Source: Pseudomonadales bacterium (GTDB lineage Bacteria; Pseudomonadota; Gammaproteobacteria; Pseudomonadales; Azotimanducaceae). Taken from it: 64,000 nt of DNA. The position numbers and the translations under genes are program-made. Below are positions 7,205 to 16,774 of this stretch, in pieces (within the stretch, counting starts at the first letter, position 1; the number at the start of each line of letters is the position of its first letter). The notes below the pieces were generated by a model that was not told the origin of the DNA, ran no database searches, and saw nothing but the letters and a program-made list of their open reading frames with translations. The DNA lies in contig JANQKS010000003.1 of the NCBI GenBank assembly GCA_028281005.1, positions 18,940 through 82,939 on the forward strand, read 5' to 3'.

Positions 7205-10200
7205 CCTTACTACCTTTCGCACTACCTTCCGCACTATTTGCCGCCGCGTGTGCAGTCTGTTGGCGGTTTTCTTTGTTACTGACAACCCAAGGATTGCCGT
7301 CATCGTCCAAGTACATACGCCGGATCTCTTCGAGATTAAGCGGCCGCGAACCTTTGCGCCCAAACACAGCCACTTGACCACCCGTTTCATCCACGCCGCG
7401 ATCGCGTTCTAACGCCCGTGACAAGCTGCGCGCGGGTTTACCGGTGGCATAGGTGGCAATCAAGGCCGGATTAGGCTCCGGGCTAAATCCGTAAAACTTT
7501 GGCTGCAGGTCGGGTGATGTCAGTTGCAGCACCTTGAGCCCACCTACCCCATCAGCCACATAAGCAAACAGGGAAGCATTGGTGGTGGCGACCACCACAT
7601 CGGATGCATCTACCAAACCTTCTTTTACGGTTTGATACACTTTGAGTTCAGTCGGCCGCTCAGCGTCAACAATCACCAGACCGTCGGCACCCGCGGCCAC
7701 GTAAGCATAGGTACGCGCCAGGAAGACGTTACGCGCATCATCCAGCGGTATCGTGTTGTTGGGTATGACAGACGCCTTTTGCGGATGTGTCACATCCACC
7801 ACCTTGAGGCCATCCGCATCGGTCACAAACAGATAGCGGAACTGTAAGAAACTGGCAGTGGCGCCGTTTAGCGGCACGGTGCTAACCACCTGCGGCGACA
7901 TAGGCTCTTCCAAGCTCAATATCACCAGCTTGTCGCCGGTGGTGATGTACGCCAGGTAACCACCCAGGGTGACGTGATTGGCGCCATCCAGCACACCCCC
8001 TTGGTTCCACGTCAGCGCACGCGTGAGATTGTTGTTGCGCGGTTCACCATCCGTCATCGTGTTGATGTCCACCAGGATCAAACCTTCTTTGCGATCGGTG
8101 ATCACCGCATAGTTGTAGATCGGTAAGAATGGCTGCTCTTGGTTGGTGACCCGCATCAGCTCACCTTGGTTTTTCCACGGCGCCACCGGTTGGGTGGTAC
8201 CTAAGGACACGCAGGTGGCGTCATGAGTTTCAATGTGGGTGTCGTGACCCAGCGGTGAGAAAGGTGCTGTGATAAACCGCTGAGAAAAACCTTTGTTGGC
8301 GACGTTAGCCACGTCATACACTTCAAAGCCGCGTGAGCCCTGTGCCACATACAAGTACTCACCACGCAGTTGCAGACACCCTACTTCACCGGCGTTGTGG
8401 GTGTACGCCGTCTTGAGCGCCTGGCCACGCTGTTGGTGCTCGGTAAACCAATCCGGATAGGCGTATTGGTGCAGATAGCTGCCGATCACCGCCTGGGGTT
8501 CTTCCCATTCGGTGACCTGCACCGCACTGATTTCACCTTCACCGCCGACCCAAGCGTTGTACCCAACAAAATCGATAAACTTGGTTCCAAACATCAACAG
8601 CTGCGCCATGATCGCGTTGTTGTCGCCGTTAGCGGACAGGTGGCAGTCCTCACATTCCTTGGTTTCCGTTTTACGCACGGTATGCGGAAAGTGCGGGTTA
8701 AGCGCTTGGGAACTGAAGCCGCTGGAAGCCACCGGTGGTTGCTGAATGTAAATCTTCTCGCGATTGGCGTTGGTGGAGCTCAGCACTAAGGCGGATGTAG
8801 AGCGCACCGGCGCAATTTTGCCGCCCTTGGCTGGCCCGCGGCGCCCGATGGTGAACAACTGATCACGCGCAACCTGGGGGTTATAGGTGGCAAAGTTGCG
8901 GCTGATGCCACCTTCATAATGGTGCCGTTCGGTTTTCCAGTTGGCTTCAATGGGCAAGTGACAGCCACCGCAACTGGTGGTCCAGGAAGTGTGGCAGGTA
9001 TAACACTCCATCTCGTCATAAGAATGTGCCAGATTGTCGGCCGCAACCTCCAGACCCCAGTCTTGGGTGGTGGTGTCTTTACTCATGAGTTTGGCTCGTG
9101 CCGCTTTGGCATTGTAACCCGCATGCGCCGGATTGACGGAGTCTTTCACCAACGACATTTGCCATTCTTTGTCCGGATACAACATGGAGCGCTGGTACAG
9201 ATCATCACCCACCCACTCAAACCGACGCCGGCCATCGGGTGTGCGTAGCGCAGCCATGTCCAAGCCGCCCGCCAACGCGGCAGGTCCAGAGGTAAACAAA
9301 TTGGGATACTGCTGGGAAGTACCGTGGCAGTCTTTACAATCAATTTCCACCGCCAGCGCCACTTCGCCATGTATGTAGCCATTGCCATGGCCGTCGTTGG
9401 AGAAATGGCAGTCGACACAATGCATACCCACATCCACGTGGATGGAGGACATGTGGACGGCTTTCTTAAATTTTTCCGGGTCTTCGTCGCTAACCTTGTT
9501 CCCTTCAGCGTCCAACAGGTTACCTTTGCGGTCGCGCTTGTAAATGGCGCGGAAGTTCCAGCCATGACCGTGATAATCGGCGAAGGTGGTGTCCTTGGTC
9601 TGATCATTCAGCTCCCAAACGCCCTTTAGAAAATCCACGTCTGCCCACTTACCCCGGGCGGCTGCGCCTTCCGGGTTACGCTCGTTCACTTCACGGATCT
9701 CCGCGTGACTGGGGTATTGTTGCTCTTCCGGCCACATCAGCGGTGCGTCGGACTCGTAGTCCCACATGGTGTAACCCAAATAGGTGTTTAAGAACATATT
9801 GGGTTGGTGCATATGGCAAATCATGCACTGGCTGGTGGGGATGGCCCGGGTGAACTCATGCTTCAGTGGATGCCCACTTTTGCTTTTGTCAATGGTGGGG
9901 TCCACCGTAATGCTGGTGCCGTCGTGACCGTATTGCGCATAGGGGCCCGAATGGCGCGGGTCACGGTCATTGCTATACACCACGTGGCACGAAGCACAGC
10001 CGGAATTGCGATAGTCGCCGGGCTGATCATTGGTGCCGACAAACCACGTAAACGGGTCATTTAGCCGGGTTTTAGTGATGTTAATCACTGGCACAGCAAT
10101 ACGCGCACCGGTGCCGGGGCCGCGATTGGACTGCCTTTGGTCGGGTTTACCCGGTTCTTCGATCCGCTGCATCAAACCCAATGCGTTAGGTATGCCGGTT

Positions 10201-11024
10201 TCCGGGAATAAGTTGGAAATGTTGCGGCCACCGCGCTCGAACACGCGGAACACATCACCCGGGTCAATCGTCTCCCAAGCCGGCAGCGGATAAATCACCG
10301 GCAGGATACCTTCGGCAAACGCGGCATCTTTTAACTCATCAGGCAGTTCCGGACTTTTTATCGCCACCCCATACCCTTCGCGGTTATAAGCTTCACCGAG
10401 AATGTAGTTTTTGAACGGCAAAATACCGTTGTTGTAGGACGCCCCACCCCACAACATCGCACCTGTGCTGTGCATACTGCGTTTACTGGCTTCGATGATT
10501 TGCTGGTGACAGGCGCCGCAGGCTTCATCCGCTATGCGGTAATCTGACGGATTCATGAAGCGGATAAATTCCGGCGCCTCACGATTCAGCAGGGTATAGG
10601 TGCGTTCCGGGTTGGCTGAATGGGGAAAGTGCCAGGAATCCGGATACATCGGTAAAACATGGGCCTGGTTACGCGCATCCGCATAGGCAGTCCCTTCCTT
10701 GGCGCGACTGATTTCTCCGTGCCCCGGATTAAACACGCTCGAGTCGCCGCCATGGCAGTCTGTACAACCGAGTTTTACCGCGGGGTTGCGGTGCATGGTT
10801 TTAGTATCCGAATCGGTATGACAGGACACACAACCGGCACTTTTGTCCTCTACCTCAGCGGCACTTTGCCCGGCCGGTGCCGGTGGCGCCGTGACGTAAG
10901 TGCGTTTAACCGGTTTTTCACCCTCCGCGGCCACCGCCCATTCGCTGCATAACAAGGTGGCAACCAACACTGTACACACAAAGGCACAGTAGCTTGAGAA
11001 TCTCATGGTCATGTTGGTCCCCAT
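7158..11024 (-). CDS. Large decahaem cytochrome c with LVIVD-repeat C-terminus
   Basis: This 1288-residue exported protein has a signal peptide (MRFSSYCAFVCTVLVATLL...AVA) and ten CXXCH sites: CVSCH, CTDCH, CGACH, CASCH, CMICH, CVDCH, CKDCH, CYTCH, CGGCH and CEDCH, spread over about residues 65-800. From about 860 on it carries LVIVD-type repeats, predicted beta-propeller blades (EYLYVAQGSRGFEVYDV, YLFVTDADGLKVVDV, YAYVAAGADGLVIVDAE, FAYVADGVGGLKVLQ). Such combinations occur in putative surface or outer-membrane cytochromes. Its ATG overlaps the stop of the barrel gene (TAATG), so the two are made together, consistent with a cytochrome/porin pair. The substrate is unknown; extracellular electron exchange is the most economical inference. 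Confidence 0.82.
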   Translation of the reverse strand: MGTNMTMRFSSYCAFVCTVLVATLLCSEWAVAAEGEKPVKRTYVTAPPAPAGQSAAEVEDKSAGCVSCHTDSDTKTMHRNPAVKLGCTDCHGGDSSVFNPGHGEISRAKEGTAYADARNQAHVLPMYPDSWHFPHSANPERTYTLLNREAPEFIRFMNPSDYRIADEACGACHQQIIEASKRSMHSTGAMLWGGASYNNGILPFKNYILGEAYNREGYGVAIKSPELPDELKDAAFAEGILPVIYPLPAWETIDPGDVFRVFERGGRNISNLFPETGIPNALGLMQRIEEPGKPDQRQSNRGPGTGARIAVPVINITKTRLNDPFTWFVGTNDQPGDYRNSGCASCHVVYSNDRDPRHSGPYAQYGHDGTSITVDPTIDKSKSGHPLKHEFTRAIPTSQCMICHMHQPNMFLNTYLGYTMWDYESDAPLMWPEEQQYPSHAEIREVNERNPEGAAARGKWADVDFLKGVWELNDQTKDTTFADYHGHGWNFRAIYKRDRKGNLLDAEGNKVSDEDPEKFKKAVHMSSIHVDVGMHCVDCHFSNDGHGNGYIHGEVALAVEIDCKDCHGTSQQYPNLFTSGPAALAGGLDMAALRTPDGRRRFEWVGDDLYQRSMLYPDKEWQMSLVKDSVNPAHAGYNAKAARAKLMSKDTTTQDWGLEVAADNLAHSYDEMECYTCHTSWTTSCGGCHLPIEANWKTERHHYEGGISRNFATYNPQVARDQLFTIGRRGPAKGGKIAPVRSTSALVLSSTNANREKIYIQQPPVASSGFSSQALNPHFPHTVRKTETKECEDCHLSANGDNNAIMAQLLMFGTKFIDFVGYNAWVGGEGEISAVQVTEWEEPQAVIGSYLHQYAYPDWFTEHQQRGQALKTAYTHNAGEVGCLQLRGEYLYVAQGSRGFEVYDVANVANKGFSQRFITAPFSPLGHDTHIETHDATCVSLGTTQPVAPWKNQGELMRVTNQEQPFLPIYNYAVITDRKEGLILVDINTMTDGEPRNNNLTRALTWNQGGVLDGANHVTLGGYLAYITTGDKLVILSLEEPMSPQVVSTVPLNGATASFLQFRYLFVTDADGLKVVDVTHPQKASVIPNNTIPLDDARNVFLARTYAYVAAGADGLVIVDAERPTELKVYQTVKEGLVDASDVVVATTNASLFAYVADGVGGLKVLQLTSPDLQPKFYGFSPEPNPALIATYATGKPARSLSRALERDRGVDETGGQVAVFGRKGSRPLNLEEIRRMYLDDDGNPWVVSNKENRQQTAHAAANSAEGSAKGSKDEGNNNQTGLMGGSE

Positions 11025-12979
11025 TAGTATTGCAACAAGAAATTGAGCAACAGGTAATCACTGTCTTCGTCCGGGAATAGGTCTTTGTAACCTTCTCCGG
11101 GAATCAGGCGCGCGTAAGAGGCGCGGATCACAATGTTCTGCGACATAAAAGGCCGATAGGTCGCGACGATGGATACATCGTGCCCAATCTCCTCATCTAT
11201 ATTGCCTTGATTACGCGCCACCTCGAGCACCTCGGTGGTGTCGAAACGCAGGTAGTTCCAATTCGCCGCGACGCGCAGCGACGGCAAGATGTCTAAATCC
11301 ACTCCGGCACCCACCAACCAGATACCCGGATTGGTGAAATTTGATTGCCCTTCTTCTTTCGAAGAGCGCATGGAGTTGAGGATACCGTTACGGCTAGACA
11401 AGGTGACGCGGCCGCCGCCAATCAGCGGCACCGGCTGACGAATCCAATAAGCGGTGTCCGCACCGGCAAACTGTGGGTTTTCAAAGATCGCGTCAAATCC
11501 CTGGCTTTTGTCGTCAAAAGGGTCGTCATCCCCGCTGCCCCACAAGAACGACACGCGCGGCCGTATCCAGTCCAGATCGTAAGACACCTCCGCCGCGACA
11601 AAACCGGCTTCTATATCACTCTCTTCCGCTCGAAACACGCTGCCATCCTCTTTACCGAACGCGGCATACGCCGACGCGGTAAGGTTTAAGCGCCCAAAGT
11701 GGCCGTCGCCGTTGTAGCCGAGGTAGTAAACGTCATAGTCGCGCGGCCGCTCTTCACCGAGCGAGGCTGGGCGTTGAATGAAGCCGTTCTCGTCGAAGTA
11801 GAATTCATCTTCGCGGTTGCGGTTGTAGTACGCCGATACCTGGGAGATGAACCCTTTCACCGGCATGTCCTGCCAATAGAGATTGGCCACAAATACATCG
11901 TCGTCGCGAATACTTTTACCGACGTCGTTTAAGCCGCTGTTTGTGTCTTTTTCTAAACGCCGAAACCAAGCCAAGTTGTATTGAAAGATGTTGTTGTCGC
12001 GATTGCCAAACAGGCGCACACCCAGCTGATTGTCTTGGAACAAGAAGCCGCGAAAATCCGAAGAAAACGGCTGGATGCCAATCCGAAAGCTGTCGAAGTC
12101 GTAGCGGTCTGAGACGTTGCGTAAGTGTTTGTCGTAGAACGCGGCTTGGATGCCGACATGGTCGTCCCGGCGGGTATCGCGGTTGATCGGCTTAACGTTG
12201 ATGCCAAGGATCTCGTCGATCTGTACATGGTTGTAGTTCACCACCGGTGTGAAGCGAAATTCATGATCCGGCGGACGAAATACCGTGTCCCCTTTGTACC
12301 AGACAAACTCCATGGCCAAATTCTGGTTCACCAACCATTGATCGTTGCTGCCAAACACATCCAACTGGCCGGGGTTTTCGGTACTGCTGACACCCACCGG
12401 CGTTGGGATCTCGCGGTTTTCATAAACCGTGTCTGAAATGATCAAGGCGTTAAAAAACCACTCGCCCACCACGGGTTTATCCGCTTTGAAGACGTTGCGC
12501 CCGTTGTACGGATCCCACCAGGGTCCTTTAAACCCCAACGCGTCCATAATCCGCCAGCGGTCCGGCATCGGCACCATGGCCGGATAATCCGAAGGATCAG
12601 GCCGCGGAAGCGGCGATATTTCACCGCGGGTGGCCAGGCGCGCTGACATAGAGCTCGGGTGCCCAGTGTCTTCGGTGCGCTTCTCAACCGTGCGCTGACG
12701 TTCGTAACCAGCCTCATCTTCCGCCGGTGTCACCGCCTCGTCGGCACTTTCACTGCCCGGGCAAGGCACACGTTCATAACCAGGTCGGCGCCGTCGCACA
12801 ATGCGTCCGGAGTCGTCCTGATAACAGACTTCAGCCGCGTGCGCGGCCGGGCTTGCCACGCTGGCACCCGCAGCCGCTAACGTCGCAAGCAACAAAGCAG
12901 TTAATGAAGAACCACCAAGCGCTGCGAGCCATTTCAAAATACGCATACCGCAGAACCACTGTTTGATGGCTTGGATCAT
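11024..12979 (-). CDS. Outer-membrane beta-barrel protein of the multihaem operon
   Basis: The product has a signal sequence (hydrophobic run GGSSLTALLLATLAAAGASVASPAAHA), a short Cys-containing N-terminal stretch (EVCYQDDSGRIVRRRRPGYERVPCP, a YXDXXGR-like motif), and about 500 residues of alternating amphipathic strands rich in aromatic residues, ending in a Tyr (LLLNFLLQY), the usual C-terminal signature for outer-membrane barrel insertion. It looks like a large porin-like barrel, but I cannot place it in a named family. Cotranslation with the following decahaem gene resembles porin-cytochrome conduits in general organisation only. ATG 12977-12979 was chosen (GGGGA upstream); a GTG at 13021 lies inside the 13-bp repeats. 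Confidence 0.75.
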   Translation of the reverse strand: MIQAIKQWFCGMRILKWLAALGGSSLTALLLATLAAAGASVASPAAHAAEVCYQDDSGRIVRRRRPGYERVPCPGSESADEAVTPAEDEAGYERQRTVEKRTEDTGHPSSMSARLATRGEISPLPRPDPSDYPAMVPMPDRWRIMDALGFKGPWWDPYNGRNVFKADKPVVGEWFFNALIISDTVYENREIPTPVGVSSTENPGQLDVFGSNDQWLVNQNLAMEFVWYKGDTVFRPPDHEFRFTPVVNYNHVQIDEILGINVKPINRDTRRDDHVGIQAAFYDKHLRNVSDRYDFDSFRIGIQPFSSDFRGFLFQDNQLGVRLFGNRDNNIFQYNLAWFRRLEKDTNSGLNDVGKSIRDDDVFVANLYWQDMPVKGFISQVSAYYNRNREDEFYFDENGFIQRPASLGEERPRDYDVYYLGYNGDGHFGRLNLTASAYAAFGKEDGSVFRAEESDIEAGFVAAEVSYDLDWIRPRVSFLWGSGDDDPFDDKSQGFDAIFENPQFAGADTAYWIRQPVPLIGGGRVTLSSRNGILNSMRSSKEEGQSNFTNPGIWLVGAGVDLDILPSLRVAANWNYLRFDTTEVLEVARNQGNIDEEIGHDVSIVATYRPFMSQNIVIRASYARLIPGEGYKDLFPDEDSDYLLLNFLLQY

Positions 12980-12983
12980 GGCT

Positions 12984-13048
12984 ATTTCCCCACACGATTT
13001 GCCCACATTATTTACCCACACTATTTCCCCGCACTATTTCCCCGCACA
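12984..13048. repeat. Five tandem 13-bp repeats carrying Shine-Dalgarno-like cores
   Basis: Five 13-bp units in a row read on the plus strand as atttccccacacg, atttgcccacatt, atttacccacact, atttccccgcact and atttccccgcaca. On the coding (minus) strand each reads like GTGNGGGNAAAT, so the barrel gene is preceded by a ladder of purine-rich ribosome-binding-like cores. The array starts inside the last codons of the lipoprotein gene and ends 4 bases before the barrel ATG. Slippage by one unit would move the nearest core or extend the upstream protein. Confidence 0.85.
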
Positions 13049-15067
13049 GGGGTTTTGCTCATCGCTGTCGATAAACGGCTTCTGCGGGCACTGGATATAC
13101 CGTAAACGTTCCCCTTGCGGCTCCAGGCGATCGGCGCGGATATCCGGCGGGGCGTTGTTGATGGCGCCACCTAACGCTTCACCGGCGTTGTGCACACCCA
13201 AGAAGGCAATCATGTCATCCTGATCGATGCCATCTCCGGATACGCCAATACCCCCTACCAAGGTATTGCCGCGATAAATCGGCACGCTGCCCGGGAAAAT
13301 TTGCAGACCGTTGGCCGCCTTGAGTTCGGTGACGGTCGGCGGGCCGAGAGATAAATCCCCGCGCACATCCACACCGGCGCAGTTTTGCCCAACGTCGGGC
13401 GCTGCGCCCAACAAGAACAATACGTGTTGCAATACCGCGTTTAAGGTCAAATCCAGCTGCAGGCCGGATGAAAACACGCTCCACTCACCCCTCGGTAAAC
13501 TGAAGGGGCCATTCTGGGTACCTTCAATGCCATCCGGGTAAAACGGCCGCGACAAGTTGCCTCCGGCGCGGTCGGAAAAAGCAAACGCCCCGGTCACCAG
13601 GGCGTTGGGGTCGCCGATAAATGCTTGCGCCGCATCCACGTAGTCACCCAGCACACTGGAGCGGCCAGCCCCCAGATAAATGGCATCCGGCAGGTTACGC
13701 AGAAATACATCAGTGCCTGCGTTGGAAAACAGTGTGGCGGTACGCGCCTTTTGCAAACTGACATCCGCGCCAAACACCGGCGCATCACGGGTACGGGCCA
13801 TCCCCAAAATGGCGCCGTTGGTATCCACCACGGAAATAGTAACCCGCGCCTGGGAGTCCAATGGCCGCCGGATTTGCGCACGCGCGCGATTGGCAATAGC
13901 CAGGGCTTCGCTGATCAGCGTACGCACTTCGTCCGCCGTCAGCTGGCTGCCGCCGAGCAGCGCTGCATCTGTGCCGGCCTGGGGCGGGTAACGCAAAGCG
14001 TTGGCGCCATCCACAAACACAAAGGCATCACGGCCCGGATAATTGACGTCGTTGTCCGGTCGTATACCGGACTCCGGCTGCCCAAACGCCGTGCCTTGGG
14101 CGATGGTGCCGGAGAAATAACCAGGCAACGCAAACAGCACCCCATCCGCGGACGTTAACGTGTTAAAGCCTGGGGCAGATGCCGGATCACTGGCCAAATC
14201 GCCAAAGCCAACATCGGAAAAGCGGAAGGTTTTACCTTCCACCGTGATGCGGTCAGCGCGCCGATCCAACGGCGCGCCAAATCCAAAAGTGGCGGCAGTG
14301 GCAACTAACTCGTCGACGTCGCGGTCCAGGTCACTGATGATGGTATCAATGCCGTAGCGACCGTCGGCGATCACCCCCACACCACCCACGGCGGTGCCAC
14401 CTTTATATAACGGTAAGCCGCCGGGGTCTGCGGACAATCCCAGCGGTGAGCGCTTCGGCCCCACATCAGGACCTACCCCATTAAAGCGCAGAGCAAAGTC
14501 GGAACACGGCAGCTGACTAAATTGCACGCCAAACAGCGGCCCCGCCGGTTGATCGGTTTCACCCGGGTTAAAGTTCTCCTGCACAATCTGGTTGGCAGTG
14601 CGCGTGGTGAACGCGTTACCCTCCGAAGACAAGAACGCACCGGTCACCGCCTTGGCCACAGCGGCCGCCGCGTCAACGCCGTCGTTCGGCAAGTTTATCC
14701 CCTCCAAACCCGCGTTGATGATGGCATCGCCGTTGGCATCGGTGCGGGTTGCCACCAATATCTGCTGCGGCGCCATCTGAAAAATGCCTAAGATATTGCC
14801 GACCCGATCCGCCACGGCGATGGTGGCATTTACACCTTGCGCCTGAGCTTCTGCGACCGCTTGGGCAATCACGGTTTCGACATCCGCCACGGTGAGCCGG
14901 GTGGTGTCGTCTGCACAACTTCCGCTACACGCCCCCGGGGTGGTATCGGTACCCGCGTTGCTGCCGCCACCGCCACCGCCACAGGCCGCCAACGTGAGCA
15001 ACCCCGCCAGGAGCCACACACATATATACGTGTAGCGCGAAGAAGATCGAATCCAGGAACCGGTCAT
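13034..15067 (-). CDS. Lipoprotein with two GlcG/HbpS-type (DUF336) domains
   Basis: The 677-residue protein has a lipoprotein signal peptide (AGLLTLAAC, Cys near residue 29) followed by a Gly run. Two GlcG/HbpS-like domains follow: one near residues 55-150 and again after 200 (LTVADVETVIAQAVAEAQAQG, IAVADRVGNILGIF), the other near 380-470 (TADEVRTLISEALAIANRARAQ, ISVVDTNGAILGMAR), each continued by the typical FSNAGT and GGVGVIADG/GGIGVSGDG parts. HbpS-like proteins bind haem or small ligands. No CXXCH occurs. The gene is coupled by a 4-bp ATGA overlap to the decahaem gene upstream and sits between it and the barrel, so the product is probably a membrane-anchored periplasmic or surface partner of the conduit. 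Confidence 0.8.
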   Translation of the reverse strand: MTGSWIRSSSRYTYICVWLLAGLLTLAACGGGGGGSNAGTDTTPGACSGSCADDTTRLTVADVETVIAQAVAEAQAQGVNATIAVADRVGNILGIFQMAPQQILVATRTDANGDAIINAGLEGINLPNDGVDAAAAVAKAVTGAFLSSEGNAFTTRTANQIVQENFNPGETDQPAGPLFGVQFSQLPCSDFALRFNGVGPDVGPKRSPLGLSADPGGLPLYKGGTAVGGVGVIADGRYGIDTIISDLDRDVDELVATAATFGFGAPLDRRADRITVEGKTFRFSDVGFGDLASDPASAPGFNTLTSADGVLFALPGYFSGTIAQGTAFGQPESGIRPDNDVNYPGRDAFVFVDGANALRYPPQAGTDAALLGGSQLTADEVRTLISEALAIANRARAQIRRPLDSQARVTISVVDTNGAILGMARTRDAPVFGADVSLQKARTATLFSNAGTDVFLRNLPDAIYLGAGRSSVLGDYVDAAQAFIGDPNALVTGAFAFSDRAGGNLSRPFYPDGIEGTQNGPFSLPRGEWSVFSSGLQLDLTLNAVLQHVLFLLGAAPDVGQNCAGVDVRGDLSLGPPTVTELKAANGLQIFPGSVPIYRGNTLVGGIGVSGDGIDQDDMIAFLGVHNAGEALGGAINNAPPDIRADRLEPQGERLRYIQCPQKPFIDSDEQNPCAGK

Positions 15068-16770
15068 AAGTGACGCTCCAGATAATTAATGGGCTCTACC
15101 ACCTGCGGGTGGTATTGGTGGCAACTGATACAATCCAATGGCACGGTGTCGGCGGTGTTACGATCCGAGTGGCACTGGGTGCAGTTCAAGATATCCGGAA
15201 TCATGAGATCAGCGCTGGTGTTCGAGGTGGTTGCGCTGTGGCAGGTCAGACACGCTTCATCCCCTTGCGCGTCCTTCTGGGTAAAGTGCGAACGATGGTC
15301 GAATATCGCGGCGGGAATGAAATCGTGAGACAACCGTATCGGGTGCACCTGATAACGCGCGAAAATGTCCTGCGCCTGGGTGTCTTCAACCACGTGGCAG
15401 GTGACGCAGCCGCTTCTGGTGAATTGATCCAACACCGCGTTTTCGGTGCTTTGTTGAGCACACTCGAGGGTGGTACCACTACAACTTGAGCCACGATCCC
15501 GGCGCCGATCGGGAATGCGTCTGCCACCCGTGTCACGCTGCCGAGGCTGGGCAAACTGCAAAGCAAAGTGGCCTTGCATCATCTGGATGACTTCTGTGGG
15601 TTGCCCGTGGGGCAGCTGGCGGTCGCGCGCCGAGATATCAAAGGTCAGCTCATGGCAGTCCTGGCAATGAGCCTCCATGCTGATGGGCTCAAAGTGTTCA
15701 TCATCCGCGGTTAACGTGTGGCAGTCTGCGCACACCATGCCACGGCCTTCTTGAGCGGTTTTTACCGAGTCCGGGTCTAAGTGCAAATCATGGGGAAATT
15801 TCAGGTTGGACGTTTCTGCGGCACCTTCCAACAGCGCCTCTTTAACACCCCAGGAAAAACTCAAACCGGTACCCGACGCTGTAGCGGCGGGTGTCAGCAA
15901 GGCCACTTCAAACGCTGGGTGATTTTCAACATTAAAGCCGTGTACCGCCTGCATGTGACCAGCACCATCGCTGAGCGGCGCTGGATCTGCGTGACAATCC
16001 ACGCACAAACCATCGGCTTCAACAATCAAAAAGGTCGGTTCGTTGTGTTCTACATGACACACCGCACACCGCTCAGTGGTGACGTTGGAGGCAGCGTAAT
16101 GCGTGTCGGGGTAGTGATCAATCAACTCGGCATGACAGGCGACACAGGCTTCGTCTTGGACCTTTTGGAATGGCACCTGGTGGCATGCGCCGCAATCATC
16201 GCCGATAGCGACGTTGTGCACCGGGTGCAAAGGTCCGCTGGTCCAATAGGCGTCGGTGAGCAACACAGCATCCGGGTTGGGTGTGCTGTCGTTGCCGTCG
16301 AGAATCAGCACCAGGGGTATCAGCAATCCCGCCACCAGGATTAACACGCTTAACACCCACGCCGGTCCGCGCTTGGACAGCCAGGTGTCGCTCAGGCCGG
16401 TTTGGAAGGCATGTTCAAAGGCCGCAGGATCAACGTCCGGATCAGGCGTGAGTTCCAACGCAGCATCAAATCCGGCCGGCGCCGCTGCCACGGTCAAGGT
16501 ATGGCCACCGACCTTAAAGGTATCGCCAACCGCCAAGGTGGCCGACTTGGTGCGTTCGCCGTTGACCTCAATGAAGCCGCCGTTGGTTTTTACCCGCACC
16601 CCGCCACCGGCCGCGGTGAGCACCGCGTGGGCAGCCTGAATGTCGACACCCAGCAGCTGTATGAGCTGATCATTACCACAACCCATGCTGATTTTGTCAG
16701 CCGACAGCTCACGATCCACAAAAACACCGACGCCGGTGCTGTCCTGGACTTCGCGCAGTAACAGTTCCAT
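15064..16770 (-). CDS. Inner-membrane decahaem cytochrome with cytoplasmic FHA-like domain
   Basis: The 568-residue protein begins at ATG 16768-16770, 4 bp after the previous stop. Residues 1-105 look like a degenerate FHA domain: SMGCGND, IQAAHAVL, GGFIEVNGERT, LAVGDTFKVGGHTLTV, with the phosphopeptide-binding Arg replaced by Cys and the Ser of SRxH replaced by Ala. A transmembrane helix follows (about 140-162, WVLSVLILVAGLLIPLVLIL). The periplasmic part has ten CXXCH sites: CGACH, CVACH, CAVCH, CVDCH, CADCH, CQDCH, CVTCH, CLTCH, CTQCH and CISCH. The topology puts the FHA-like part in the cytoplasm and the haems in the periplasm. It probably receives electrons from the adjacent cytochrome-b-like protein. 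An FHA-like/multihaem fusion is unusual. Confidence 0.82.
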   Translation of the reverse strand: MELLLREVQDSTGVGVFVDRELSADKISMGCGNDQLIQLLGVDIQAAHAVLTAAGGGVRVKTNGGFIEVNGERTKSATLAVGDTFKVGGHTLTVAAAPAGFDAALELTPDPDVDPAAFEHAFQTGLSDTWLSKRGPAWVLSVLILVAGLLIPLVLILDGNDSTPNPDAVLLTDAYWTSGPLHPVHNVAIGDDCGACHQVPFQKVQDEACVACHAELIDHYPDTHYAASNVTTERCAVCHVEHNEPTFLIVEADGLCVDCHADPAPLSDGAGHMQAVHGFNVENHPAFEVALLTPAATASGTGLSFSWGVKEALLEGAAETSNLKFPHDLHLDPDSVKTAQEGRGMVCADCHTLTADDEHFEPISMEAHCQDCHELTFDISARDRQLPHGQPTEVIQMMQGHFALQFAQPRQRDTGGRRIPDRRRDRGSSCSGTTLECAQQSTENAVLDQFTRSGCVTCHVVEDTQAQDIFARYQVHPIRLSHDFIPAAIFDHRSHFTQKDAQGDEACLTCHSATTSNTSADLMIPDILNCTQCHSDRNTADTVPLDCISCHQYHPQVVEPINYLERHL

Positions 16771-16774
16771 CCAG

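Noticed and set aside
7205..7390. N-terminal extension of the pentahaem cytochrome to 7390
   Set aside because: It would place 62 basic residues before a perfect signal peptide and deepen the overlap with the 1288-residue gene.
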